Positions 33,092-43,228 of a DNA stretch of 64,000 nt are shown piece after piece. The notes beneath the pieces were generated by a model. That model saw only the letters and a program-made list of their open reading frames with translations. It did not search any database and was not told the origin of the DNA. The stretch covers positions 46,064 to 110,063 of the forward strand of contig JAMZAV010002031.1 of NCBI GenBank assembly GCA_024449915.1, written 5' to 3'. The position numbers were made by a program, and so were the translations under genes. Position 1 is the stretch's first letter, and each line of letters opens with the position of its first letter. Source of the DNA: Sweltsa coloradensis (Eukaryota; Arthropoda; Insecta; Plecoptera; Chloroperlidae).

Positions 33092-33351
33092 TGTGAGTTC
33101 TACAATCCAGTGACTTCTAAAGAAGAAGAAGAAGAAGTCACGGCCTACTAGTTTTTGTTTTTACCGCCAAGGATGGCGTCAGTCAGGAGAACTGTTGTAA
33201 TCTGTACTTGTGAACTCTGATCGTACGTAAGTAAATTGTGTTTAATACCACATCGTCTGTCTAGTAATCTGTAAACCTGTACTAGTTCCTGCATCCTGAG
33301 TCCCGGCGTAACGTTAACATATAATTCCCGAGTCCCGATATATTGTTAACA
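33092..33351 (+). repeat. Right LTR of element E
   Basis: Same 260 bases as 27701-27960. It is followed by CTCG, the target duplication, and then by the continuation of the element D gag. Confidence 0.95.
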
Positions 33352-33355
33352 CTCG

Positions 33356-33630
33356 GCTCACGATCTTCGCCAATTAGTTAACGAAGTAACAAGCAATCTA
33401 AATGCTATCAAGGCTCTCAATCTGAGTGTTGAAATTCACGAACTCTTACTTATTCAACTTACCCTTGGCAGATTAGACATACACACCAGGCGGGAATTTG
33501 AAACAATACAACATGCAGACTCAGAGTTTCCTTCACTTAAGGAATTATGCGATTTCCTTGACAAGAGGTCACAGACATTCGAGCTTACTCAGTCCAAGTC
33601 TGACAATTCTGAAAAAAAATGAAAATAAAC
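33356..33630 (+). pseudogene. Element D gag, C-terminal part
   Basis: It continues BEL/Pao Gag after Gypsy E, with LRQLVNEVTSNLNAIKALN, IHELLLIQLTLGRLD and FPSLKELCDFLDKR. A run of eight A at about 33611 coincides with a frame change into the zinc-knuckle frame. Confidence 0.85.
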
Positions 33631-34686
33631 AAGTCTACTAAAGATACTTACCAGTCTAAGCATACATATGTTTCCACAAAGACCAATAAGTGTTTGCATT
33701 GTAACAATGACCATTATTTGTACAATTGTAAATCATTTCGTAATCTGCCATTGTCTGACAGGTGGCATGTAATCAAATCTAAAAATGCTTGTGCAAATTG
33801 TTTTGCTACCAATCATCAAGCCAATGCATGCAAAGCTCGTAGCTACTGCAAGTGTGGTTCTATGCACAGCACGTTACTTCACGATTCTACAGATAGGTCT
33901 ACTCATCAAGGTCAGATGCAGCGACAACGTCAGCACACTGATAATTCAGTGCAAGAAACTAGCCATCCTAGTACTTTTCACTCGGAAAATAATACGAATA
34001 CAGGTACTTACTGTTCGTACAAGACAAAGCCTATTCAACAAGTATTATTGGCCACAGCTCAGGTATACGTTCAGGATAAGTTTCGTAACTTAATCAAATG
34101 TCGAGCATTACTGGATTCAGTAAGCCAAGCATCATTCATCACACTTGACTTAGCTAATAAACTTCAATTAAAAAAGGAAGTCAATCATACACCCATACAA
34201 GGTGTTAAAAACACAACATCGACAACTACGCACAGTGTCAACATATCAGTCAAATCTATGGTTACTGATTATATTACACATTTGAATTGTTTTATTCTGC
34301 CAAAAATCACTGGCAGCCTACCGTCGTCTCCGATTGACTACAGCACTTGGAACATTCCTCGTGATATTCAACTAGCAGATTCCGAATTCGATCAACCAGG
34401 TGAAGTCGAACTGCTGATCGGCGCAGAACTTTACTACGATATTCTCCGACAGAATTCACTATCTCGTCCAGGGTTTCCCACACTTCAAGATACGAAGCTT
34501 GGTTGGATCATCGGTGGAAGGATGCCAGTTTCGACTACTGATCACTCTCCGCTACCCACACACAGTTTATTCATTAGTAATGAAACCATTGATCATCAAC
34601 TCAAGCGCTTTTGGGAAATAGAAGAAATCCCAAAACTTATCGCCACTAAAGAAGAAAAGAAAAAGAATGTGAAACACATTTCTTAA
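33619..34686 (+). pseudogene. Element D zinc knuckles and protease
   Basis: A 355-codon frame. It starts with Cys/His motifs of the BEL type (CLHCNNDHYLYNC, CANCFATNHQANAC), then a Gln/Thr-rich linker. The protease-like region has CRALLDSVSQASFITLDLA; the usual DSG triad reads DSV, so Gly is replaced. It continues through LPKITGSLPSS and VELLIGAELYYDILR to the RT border. It ends with a stop at 34686, and RT resumes in another frame. Confidence 0.88.
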
Positions 34687-34824
34687 ACAATACAACCCGT
34701 AACTCCGAAGGGAAATTCATTGTTCGTCTCCCGCTTAAGGAAAACAGGAGTGAACTAGGTGATTCCAGATTCCAAGCGCTGCGACGACTGCAGCAGTTAG
34801 AACGTCGTCTTTAGGCGAATATCA

Positions 34825-35692
34825 ATGCCAGAGAAGAATACAATTCTTTTCTACGAGAATATCGTGAACTTGGACACATGCAACGAGTCGACAAACGCTG
34901 TCGACACATCTGATAAGTGCTACTACCTGCCACATCATGCAGTATTCAAGGAATCTACTACTACTCACATACGTGTTGTTTTCGATGGGTCAGCAAAATC
35001 CAGCACTGGACAGTCAATAAACGATTTATTGCAACTCGGTCCCACAATACAAGACGATATATGCTCAATTATCTTACGGTTCAGAACACATCTAATAGCA
35101 TTCACTGCCGACATTGCTAAGATGTATAGACAAATACGAATGCATCCTAGCGATTGTAACTTACAACAACGCATATTATGGAGAGAATCCATGGATGAAC
35201 CTGTTCAGGAATACCAACTAACTACAGTAACATACGGCACAAAAACAGCACCATTTCTAGCTACACGATGCCTACATCACTTAGCAGACCTGGAAGCTGA
35301 AAGATATCCCAGCGCATCTTTTGTTTTAAAAAACGATTTCTACGTAGACGACTGTCTATCAGGTTCAGATAATCTGGAAGATGCTCTACAACTCCAGCAA
35401 GATTTGCGATCTCTGCTTTCCAGTGGAGGGTTCCCACTACGTAAGTGGTGTTCAAACCATTCGGCTCTTTTGGAGGCTGTTCCAGAAGAAGATCATGAAA
35501 CTAATCTTCCACTCCAGTTGGAACAAGATGAGTCTGTGAAAACTCTAGGCTTGCTATGGCACCCTGCTTCTGATCACTTTCAGATAATGATCGATTCTTC
35601 GACTCCTCAGCCACAGCAAGCTACTAACTCTACCAAACTTAAAGTGCTATCGATCGTATCTACTATTTTCGATCCACTGGGATTAATAAGTG
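34825..35692 (+). pseudogene. Element D reverse transcriptase
   Basis: Pao-type RT with YYLPHHAVFKESTTTHIRVV, FDGSAKSSTGQSINDLL, FTADIAKMYRQIRMHP (first Asp) and DFYVDDCLSGSDN (the YVDD box). It ends with VSTIFDPLGLIS, after which an insertion begins at 35701. About 290 codons, frame open throughout, which makes it the best preserved piece of D. Confidence 0.92.
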
Positions 35693-35705
35693 AACTACAA
35701 ATTTA

Positions 35706-36115
35706 TTGCCTTTCTTTTCACTCGACTCTTCCATAGACCTTTCTGTTTCTTCCACATTCTTCTTTCCGTTGATATTGTTACCTATCGGTAAACTAGAGAT
35801 AGTTACAACTCGAATGACGAAAGGAAGATGCCCCAACTTCTTCATTCTACTTCTAGATAGTACAATCATATCCAAGTCACTCTTTGACCCACTGTCGTCA
35901 GATGTAGTCGTTTTTATGGTGCTGAATTTTTCTTTTGATTTCTCATACTCGTCGTCCGCATCTGTGTCATCACCTCCTTTCTTCTCTTCTTCAGGATGTG
36001 TTTCCAACTCGATTCTCTGCTGGTTTTCTTTCTCTACTTGTTCTCTCTTGTCTTCATGGTGAGCTTTGAGCAAGATCATCGCATCTAGGCCTGCTTTTCC
36101 CCGATTTTCCTCCAC
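35706..36115 (-). pseudogene. Element X second frame, acidic, unknown
   Basis: About 135 codons of Lys/Glu/Asp-rich sequence (EEKKGGDDTDADDEYEKSKE) followed by a short hydrophobic stretch (HLPFVIRVVTISSLPIG) that could be the start of an aspartic protease or a linker. The DTG/DSG triad is not visible. It lies downstream of the gag of X and runs into the border with element D. Confidence 0.45.
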
Positions 36116-36357
36116 AGTTTCTCTTCTATCTGTCCTTAGTTCCTTGGGGTCAAGTTTTTTCTCTCTTTGCCATCTATCAATGGTAATCCTTTCGTGACTG
36201 ATTCTAGGTTCTAATCTGGTTGTCCGTGCCTCTTCTGTTACTTCATTATCTTTTTCGCAGTTTTTTCTTCTACATAACTCGGTTAATTTTTCCCGGTATA
36301 AGCTGTCCCAGTGTCCGATGTCACTTGTTTTGTTTTAATCCACTGGTTGGGAGGTGT

Positions 36358-36930
36358 CTACAAAGGGCCTCCCCCCATTCCGTTTCCCTGACGAGCAGCT
36401 CTTATTTCTTGAGTGCGGATGGTAGGAGGTTGATCGCAATCGGAGGAGTAGTGACCCAATCCTTGGCAATTGTAACATTCAACGTCTCTGTTGGATGTTG
36501 TTTGAGACTGTTGCATCGTTGTCTCCAGTGATGCTGTTGATCGTCGGCTTGCCGGTAGTAAGTCCACTGCTTGAGGTGCATTTTGTGATGGCCTGTTTTC
36601 TCTGGGTACGGTGATCCTTCGGGGACTGTCCTCAGATTCGAGATCACGCTCTATTTGAATAGCTCGAGTCGTGAGCTCTTCGATTGATTGAGGAAGCGGG
36701 GCTCGGAGAAATGGGCGTATGCGACTGTCTAGTAGCTCAATAGTTGTCCTTATTGAGGCAGAAGCCGGACGGTCCTTGTATAGGCGTTGATGCAGCAGTA
36801 CCTTTTGTTGAATAAACGTTTCTATTTGTATTCCTTTCTTCTGTTTCTCTCCATGTAAAGCTGCGTACAGGGATTCCATAAGCGAAGGGTCGTTGAAAAG
36901 TATATTCATGCTGGATCTGAATATTTCCAT
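36358..36930 (-). pseudogene. Element X gag
   Basis: A 190-codon minus-strand frame. The first half is helical Gag-like (QQKVLLHQRLYKDRPASASI, IEELTTRAIQIERDLES). Near residue 155 is one CCHC knuckle, CYNCQGLGHYSSDC, followed by a short basic end. It resembles Gag of LTR elements, but not enough to name a lineage. The low-quality leader upstream (36940-37480) has many homopolymers. Confidence 0.7.
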
Positions 36931-37483
36931 GTGGGCCTAGAATTTTGGGGGCCTTCCCACCAACGTTGTGCATCTCTCGGAGAGACTAGTAGCATAGCCC
37001 CCACACGGCCAAAATACTGATGTGAGAAATTTTTTTTTTTTACAAGTCCGCAAAAAATTCTGGGCCCTAAATCCCAGCCCTAATGGGGGAATGACCATCA
37101 AGAAGATCTTAAGGGAATACTATCTCTAGGGAACCTAGGGCTACAAACAGGGGGTAGGCCTTTTTGGGGTCTGGTGAAGTCCCCAAAGGGTGATGGTGGT
37201 CGAGTTTGCGAGTTGCGAGCCTACCTCTAAATTTTTAATTTTTTTTTTGCATTTTTTGAAAACCTTAAGAATGGGACTTGTTTCCCCCAATTTTTGGGAT
37301 GGATTGGTTGCCCGCCCAAGCACACTTTCTCCCTTTCAATTCTCACAATGATTAGTTGGTTTTTATTTTACCCCTTTGGGCCCCCAAAGGTAGTCCAAAG
37401 GATAGTAGGCCTATTATGAAATGCTTCTTCACAAACTCGGATTAGTCTGGCTGAGGTCAGTTACCTCCAGGGCGGGGTTTGTG

Positions 37484-37503
37484 CTTATCTTGTTGGGCGC
37501 CCG
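37484..37503 (-). other. Primer-binding site of element X
   Basis: On the minus strand GGGCGCCCAACAAGATAAGC follows the LTR-like stretch. The first ten bases match a lysine-tRNA type site (TGGCGCCCAAC) except for the first base. Confidence 0.5.
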
Positions 37504-37789
37504 TTATCACGGACTCGCAGTATATACTAGTAATAATATGCACCCACGGTTCGTGATAATCATCTATTCTTTTATTAAGCCAAAACTAATAACTCATTCT
37601 CTTCTACCGACTTCAAAACACAACCTCCAACTCTTAAAAACATCAACCATCCCAACCACAACAATACTATTTTCTAAACAAGGTACTTTGATGGCCAGAA
37701 TGTATCCAACATTGTACAGGCGGTGTCACATTGTCATTAAAGGAGCTATCTCATCTTGACAAAAGTGGTGTTCAGATGAAAGATAATAA

Positions 37790-38317
37790 GGCTGCGTTCC
37801 AATGCTTCTTTGCCCTGCTAGCCACTACCGTCTAGCCACTAACCTGCTAACTGCTACCTACTTACACCTTTGGGCATACACTTTTGAAGTCTACCTACTG
37901 TGGCTACTCACAGCTTCCTAAACAGATAGAAAAGTCATCAACAACCCTAACAATAAACATAAACAATAAACAAACCCTAACCTCATTTTTCACATGAAAC
38001 CATTGAAAAGAATGCTTGACTGGATGTAAGTATTTGTATTTGCTGTTATAATCAATTTTACTATCGTAATATCATCAATTCATAATACTTTAACTCCATA
38101 AGTAGCTTCTAGTTGTAGGTTTGTGGCTGCGAAATTACTGGCCGCCATTTTGCTAGCAGGCTAGTGGGCTTCGTAGTGTACACTTTCGCCTGCTCTCTGC
38201 TGTCCACTAGCCTGCTAGCCAAATCGGAGCTTTGGTCGCCTGCTAGTCACTTCACTTCCGGTAAATGAGTCCACTACGCAGTAGACTAGCGTAAAAATGA
38301 AGCATTGGAACGCAGCC
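37790..38317. mobile_element. MITE with GGCTGCGTTCCA termini
   Basis: 528 bp. The ends GGCTGCGTTCCAATGCTTC are perfect inverted repeats of 19 bp. The flanks are TAA on the left and TGA on the right, close to the TWA target of PIF/Harbinger elements but not identical. The subterminal regions repeat CTGCTAGCC/GCTAGCAGG words. The ends resemble those of the MITE at 23765-24031 (GGCCGCGTTCCCA), so the two may be related. Confidence 0.8.
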
Positions 38318-38568
38318 TGACATCTTTAGTCATGTTGTGAAGAAAAACCAAACAATTGAAACAAACAACCCTGTGGAAAAAAAAACTTTTAGCGTCAGAT
38401 TTTGAATCTGCCGCGCGCCAGTTGTGACGTCAATTGTGGGGTACTGTTCACGGCTGCCACATTGTGCCTACAGCCCTCTACCGCGCTTCGCTGTAACCAT
38501 TCAGTTGCCAGTTGTTTCTCGATAGTTCCAGTGAGATTTTTAAAGGCATAATTAACCATTGCTGTATG

Positions 38569-39581
38569 TTCAAGTGTAGCAATAACTCAAGTGAAAATAA
38601 GCATATATCATTTCATTCGTTTCCCGTCAAAATAAGAAAACCAGACTTACAATACATAAGCAGTGGTTGAATCGAGTAAAGAGAGCAAATTTTGTTCCAA
38701 GCAAGTATACGCGCGTGTGCTTCGAACATTTTCTTGAGAACGATTCTTAATTAGTTAAGAGGAAAACTGAAGGCTGAATTATGTCCTGATTGGAAAGTCA
38801 AGCGTGTTCTAAATCAAACTTCTGTGCCGTCAGTAAGATTGTTGGGAGCAGAAAAGAATGTGCCCTATTGCCGCAAGACAATGCATTTGTCCAAAACGTC
38901 AATACAAAATATTCTAGAAGGAATTGAGGATGTACCGATTGCGACTTCAAGCAAGCCAACGTAGCCGACGCCGACGGCGGGTACCAGCTGCAAAAAATCA
39001 ACACCCATTGGAAAGAAAGCAAGAATCGAACGGATTGCGATTGCGGTACCCTTAGATTACCGGTATGTTATTTCCACAATTGAATATCATGCCGTTACTC
39101 GGAGGAAATATTCATGTGAAATCAAAGTTCAGTGTGAGATAGGGAGAGAAATATTACGTTATTATCAAAGAAGTGAAGTAATCGAATTTTTTTTTTTGTT
39201 AAGATATCGAAGGTGATTGCGATTTAGATGAGACATTTCAGCCAAACTCAGACGGCGAAGATCACTCGAGCGATGATGAGACGGACGACGGCGACAGTGC
39301 ATTTGAACCTTGTAGGCCTTCTGAATCGTGTTTTTTGTGTGTTTTGGGAATGGGAATGCCTTATGACACTGTTTTCTTTTTTATGTGTTTGTGGGGGTCC
39401 TGTAACTGATATCGAAAAGCACATGAAGGGATCGATGCTATCTGTCACTACCACGTGCATAAACTGGCATACGCACGTGTGGTCATCACAAGTAAAGGAG
39501 GGACAGAAATATCTAGGTTCAATTAACATTGTCGCAGCTTATTTATACACTTGTGGTGTCAGTTTTTCTGTTTTTAAATAA
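38569..39581 (+). pseudogene. THAP domain and transposase-like fragment
   Basis: From the ATG at 38569 a THAP zinc finger is readable in two frames: CMFKCSNNSSE, HISFHSFPVK, then KQWLNRVKRANF and YTRVCFEHFLEND. These match the C..C...C..H finger with its Trp, Pro and Phe positions. Near 39455-39581 the frame CINWHTHVWSSQVKEGQK plus YLGSINIVAAYLYTCGVSFS resembles a segment found after THAP domains in animal transposases. Stops separate the parts and no DDE core could be followed. A decayed transposase is the most likely reading. Confidence 0.6.
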
Positions 39582-40414
39582 TTTGCCAGCGCATTAAAGT
39601 TGCTATTTATGTCGAGTGCAACATTACATACTCGGCTCTAATCGCCGAGACGACACAGGAAGGAATGAAAATACGACTGTGCATCCCGAAGGATTCCCAC
39701 GAGTTGATCCAACTGACAAAGTTCCTACAAACAATATGCCTCCATAGTTTGTTTGTAGTTTCACGCAGTTGTTTTTAGTTGCTGCACATTTTGCTATCAA
39801 AGCAAGATTATGTTTTACCATATTCAAACGCCCAAATCGCTTGTAACGCTGCGAAACGAGTCATGCATAGTGATGCAGGAATCACTAGCTATGATTTTCA
39901 TTATTTAATCCGACTTATGACAGCATATCGATTCAATATCTATTGATTTAGATTGGCAAAATCCATATAAACACCATTTGGTGTGGCCCGCAAGACCACT
40001 CAAAACCACTGCCCTATTCTTAGCTGCCGCCACAGCATGTTTATTTTTTCAATCTGCTGTAAACTCAACTCTGGTTCAAATAAATATGGTTTTACTCCAG
40101 ACATACCCAAAAATAAAAAATAACGTTGAAACGTGGAAGGAGAATACGCAAGATGGTACAAACAGCGATTGCCATATTGTGTAACTGACACCGACTACTC
40201 TGCGCGCTTGCCTTGGCCGAATGCCGCCTGCGACTAACCCACAATTGACGTCACGCAAGGAGGCGTGGCCAAAACACGGGATTTCGGTAAATATTTTTTT
40301 TACGGCGGAATAGTTGGCCGATCTCTTTGATTTTTTTTTTAGCATATTCAAAACAGTGTCTCAAAACAAATAATACATTCGTGTTTCAAGATGAGATAAT
40401 CCCTTTAACTACAA

Positions 40415-41499
40415 GATATTTCTACAGCACCTTTGGCTAGAAAAGCTAGACTGGGATGATCTTTTACCCAACCCCCTAAATAATCATTGGAAGAGTATCT
40501 ACAATCAACTTCCTACCATAAGCACCATAAAGGTTCAACGACTAGTTCTAGTCACAGGAATCATTTCTGACATTCAACTTCACGGATTCTCCGATGCTTC
40601 CGAAAGGGCTTTCGGAGCTTGCATATATCTCCGATCCACTAACACAGAAGGTCAAACTGTAAACCATTTACTTTGCTCTAAGTCAAAGGTCGCACCTTTG
40701 AAAAGAATTTCGATTCCACGCTTGGAATTATGCGGTGCACTTCTACTCGCCAAATTGTTCAAAAAGACAGTGGAATCTCTACGTCTTGACATTGGTTCTA
40801 GTTTTCTCTGGACAGACTCTACAATAGTTCTTGCATGGATCAAGGCTCATCCACACAAATGGAAAACATTCATTGCAAACAGAGTCACAGAAATACAAGA
40901 ACTCACTGCAAATGCAAAATGGCAACACGTCGCATCAGCACAAAATCCAGCAGACCTTATATCAAGAGGAACTTCTGCAGAAAACTCTTGCCACTTGTGA
41001 CTTATGGTGGCACGGTCCACAATGGTTGTCACTAGATTCATTATTGTGGCCAGTTTCCAAAGTGCAGTCAATTTCAATTGAAGACATGCCGGAACAAAAG
41101 GCTACTGTTACCACACTCACTGCCACCAAGCAAGAAGATGGCATTATCTGCAAGTTCTCAAAACTAATCAAACTACAACGTGTAACGGCACACTGTCTTC
41201 GTTTTTGCTACAACGCTCGCAAGCCATCTGCGGAGAGAAACTACTCCGTACTATCTGCCGATAAGCTGCAAAACTCACTTAAAGTATGCATCAAAATAGC
41301 GCAAAGTGAAGCTTATGCGTCAGACATCCAAGATTTGTTAGCATCAAAGGAAGTTCATAACAAAAGCAACATCAAAAATCTCTATCCATTTTTGGATAGT
41401 GAAGGCATCTTAAGAGTAGGAGGTAGACTCCGAAAATCATTACTGCCATTTGAGTCAAAACATCAAATCATAATGCCACCACAGCATCATCTCACTTAA
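40415..41499 (+). pseudogene. Element D RNase H and integrase linker
   Basis: It continues pol after the insertion: IFLQHLWLEKLDWDDLL, then RNase H-type LHGFSDASERAFGACIYLRS, ISIPRLELCGALLLAKL, FLWTDSTIVLAWIKAHPHKW and VASAQNPADLISRG. A frame change near 41000 leads to the linker (41000-41499) with YPFLDSEGILRVGGRLRKS. The order and motifs are those of BEL/Pao elements. Confidence 0.9.
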
Positions 41500-42617
41500 A
41501 TGCTCATTATGAATGAACACGACTGTTACATGCTTCAGCACAAAATGTTGACGTCATCACTTCGACAACATTACTGGATACCATCCATAAGACGTATCCT
41601 GAGATCGACATTGCATCAGTGTTTGCCGTGCTACAAATTGAAGACATCTGTAACACAGCAACTCATGGGAGAACTTCCAGCTTTTAGAATACAACCAGCT
41701 CGCCCCTTTCTAAACACAGGAGTCGATTACGCAGGACCGTTTTTCGTAAAACAAGGATCTACACGTAGCAAAGTTAAATTGAAGGCATACATCGCTATTT
41801 TTGTGTGTCTAGCTACAAAGGCCGTCCACATTGAATTAGTCAGTGATATGACTACCGAGGCATTCATTGCTGCTTTAAAACGATTCACATCACGGCGAGG
41901 TAAATGTTCAAACATTTATAGCGACAACGGATCAAACTTTGTTGGTGCCAATCACCAGCTTGTTGACCTTAACAAGTTGTTAAAATCGAAGTAACATCAA
42001 GATACTCTGAAAAACCATAGCTCTGTCGATAATTGTAACTGGTTTTTCATACCTCCTCGTTCTCCACACTTCGGAGGTTTATGGGAGGCTGCCGTTAAAT
42101 CCGTGAAATACCATCTCAAGAGCGTAATTGGAAATAACTCTCATACGTTTGAACAAATGGTAACTTTACTTACACAGATTGAAGCTTGCTGAAACTCACG
42201 CCCACTTATTGCCCTTAACAATGATCCTAACGATATATCTTATCTTAGTCCAGGTCATTTTCTAATCGGCGAGGCAATCACCGCTATACCAGAACCCAAC
42301 TTTACTGACAACTCAATCATACGTTGAATAGATGGAAGCAACTTCAACACTCCATGCAGCTCATCTGGAGGAAATGGTCAAGTGATTATCTACACTCTTT
42401 GCAACAAAGACAGAAGTGGTCTAGTTGTAGTCCAAATCTTCTAGAAGGCACAGTGGTCCTGGTGAAGGAAGACAACCTATCTCCTCTCCAGTGGCAGCTT
42501 GCTGTAATCACCGCTCTACATCATGGCGACGATGGAAAGGTTCGAGTGGTCTCAATCAAGACTTCTCGAGGACATTACAAACGCCCAATTATGAAATTGT
42601 GCCCACTTCCAACTTAA
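41500..42617 (+). pseudogene. Element D integrase and C-terminal domain
   Basis: The frame at 41500-41994 has LRQHYWIPSIRRILRSTLHQ, CLPCYKLK (zinc ligands), NTGVDYAGPFFVKQG (first Asp) and IYSDNGSNFVGAN (second Asp). The stretch at 42040-42110 has SPHFGGLWEAAVK with the Glu. After stops near 42190 and 42324, a domain with LLEGTVVLVKEDNLSPLQWQ and RGHYKRPIMKLCPLP ends the polyprotein, as in the DUF5641 region of Pao elements. It is broken but nearly complete. Confidence 0.9.
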
Positions 42618-42667
42618 TGTTTCAATGTTTCCTTTCTTAAAAAATATTCATTTTTTGGGCCCCAGTA

Positions 42668-43090
42668 TGTTTATGCAACACTTACACTGCCTTGTTGTTC
42701 ACAGCCATCCTGGTACTATTTGTGCACTTTAACTTCATTGTTTATTGCTCACTGCCATCCTAATACTTTTGTATCAATTTCTTTGGTGTTGAAAAGGACG
42801 CTATGTTTCTTTGTTTTCAACAATGTTTATCATCACACTGAAATTACTTATTGCATCGGCCATTCGTATGGTCTAGTGTTATTCTCTGTTAACTTTCAAT
42901 AAGTTATTAATAAATACAGTGTTTTTACTTGTGATTTGCCATTCAAAGTGTGTGTTATTGTGTCCGTGGATCGCTGAACCAGGGCCTTCATTTACAGTCC
43001 ACTCATTTGCTATCTTTAACATGGTCCTCCATTCACTCTAGAGTTTCATTTTCATCTTCATGTATCACCCATTCATCTCTTGCCCCAACA
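42668..43090 (+). repeat. Right LTR of element D
   Basis: 423 bp, TGTTTATGCAACAC to TCTTGCCCCAACA, followed by the duplicated AATAG. The sequence before it has no clear purine tract (TTTTTTGGGCCCCAGTA). Confidence 0.92.
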
Positions 43091-43095
43091 AATAG

Positions 43096-43125
43096 AACAA
43101 TGTGTTCTACTCGCAAGTAGTGTGA
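43096..43125 (-). repeat. Foldback G, outer end of right arm
   Basis: AACAATGTGTTCTACTCGCA pairs inverted with about 22905-22933. It is the part of the arm displaced by element D. Confidence 0.75.
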
Positions 43126-43228
43126 GCCTAACACAATGAGCAACTCCGTGATCTAGCACAGATAATTTTTAGTAATATTGGCTAGACATATTTCTCTGTC
43201 ATACACAAAGGTGAAATTCCTATTACCG

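Larger units (their letters stand above)
27701..33351 (+). mobile_element. Gypsy LTR retrotransposon E (young, full structure)
   Basis: A 5.65-kb plus-strand Gypsy element inserted in the gag of element D. Both LTRs are 260 bp and I see no difference between them. They start TGTGAG and end TTAACA. The target duplication is CTCG (27697-27700 and 33352-33355). The coding order is Gag, two CCHC knuckles, protease, RT, RNase H and integrase. Nevertheless at least eight frame changes or stops interrupt it. A standard PBS is not obvious: TGGAATATAACC starts 10 bases after the LTR. Confidence 0.95.
35701..37736 (-). mobile_element. LTR element X, partial, minus strand
   Basis: Minus-strand retroelement fragment at the left tip of the THAP transposon. 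An LTR-like stretch (about 37504-37736, starting TGACAATGTG on the minus strand) is followed by a PBS-like GGGCGCCCAACAAG (37484-37503) and a leader, then a gag frame (36930-36358) and a second acidic frame (36115-35706). No RT, integrase or 3' LTR is present. It is either truncated or non-autonomous. The left border with BEL RT at 35700/35701 is abrupt. Confidence 0.65.
37739..40406 (+). mobile_element. THAP-type DNA transposon in element D
   Basis: The ends are AAAGGAGCTATCTCATCTTG (37739) and, inverted from 40406, AAAGGGATTATCTCATCTTG (17 of 20 identical). AACTACAA occurs at 35693-35700 and directly after the right end at 40407-40414. This is an 8-bp duplication if element X landed at the left tip afterwards. 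Inside are a THAP zinc-finger coding region and a transposase-like fragment, both broken. A 528-bp MITE sits 50 bases in. An inverted pair of GTGACGTCAATTGTGGG at about 38423 and 40232-40248 lies further inside. P-like or ISL2EU/Harbinger-type affinity is unresolved. Confidence 0.65.
24542..43090 (+). mobile_element. BEL/Pao LTR retrotransposon D (nested host)
   Basis: Plus-strand BEL/Pao element with 424- and 423-bp LTRs, exact 5-bp target duplication AATAG (24537-24541 and 43091-43095) and a PBS-like sequence after the left LTR. Coding order is gag, zinc knuckles, protease, RT, RNase H, integrase, with a final C-terminal domain. Inserted in it are F (25399-27153), Gypsy E (27701-33351) and a composite block with X and a THAP-type DNA transposon (35701-40406). 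Without them it is about 6.4 kb. The LTRs differ at about six positions. Several frame changes make it inactive. Confidence 0.95.

Noticed and set aside
35706..36062. 118-codon plus-strand Ser/Phe-rich frame
   Set aside because: It is the antisense shadow of the acidic frame of element X.
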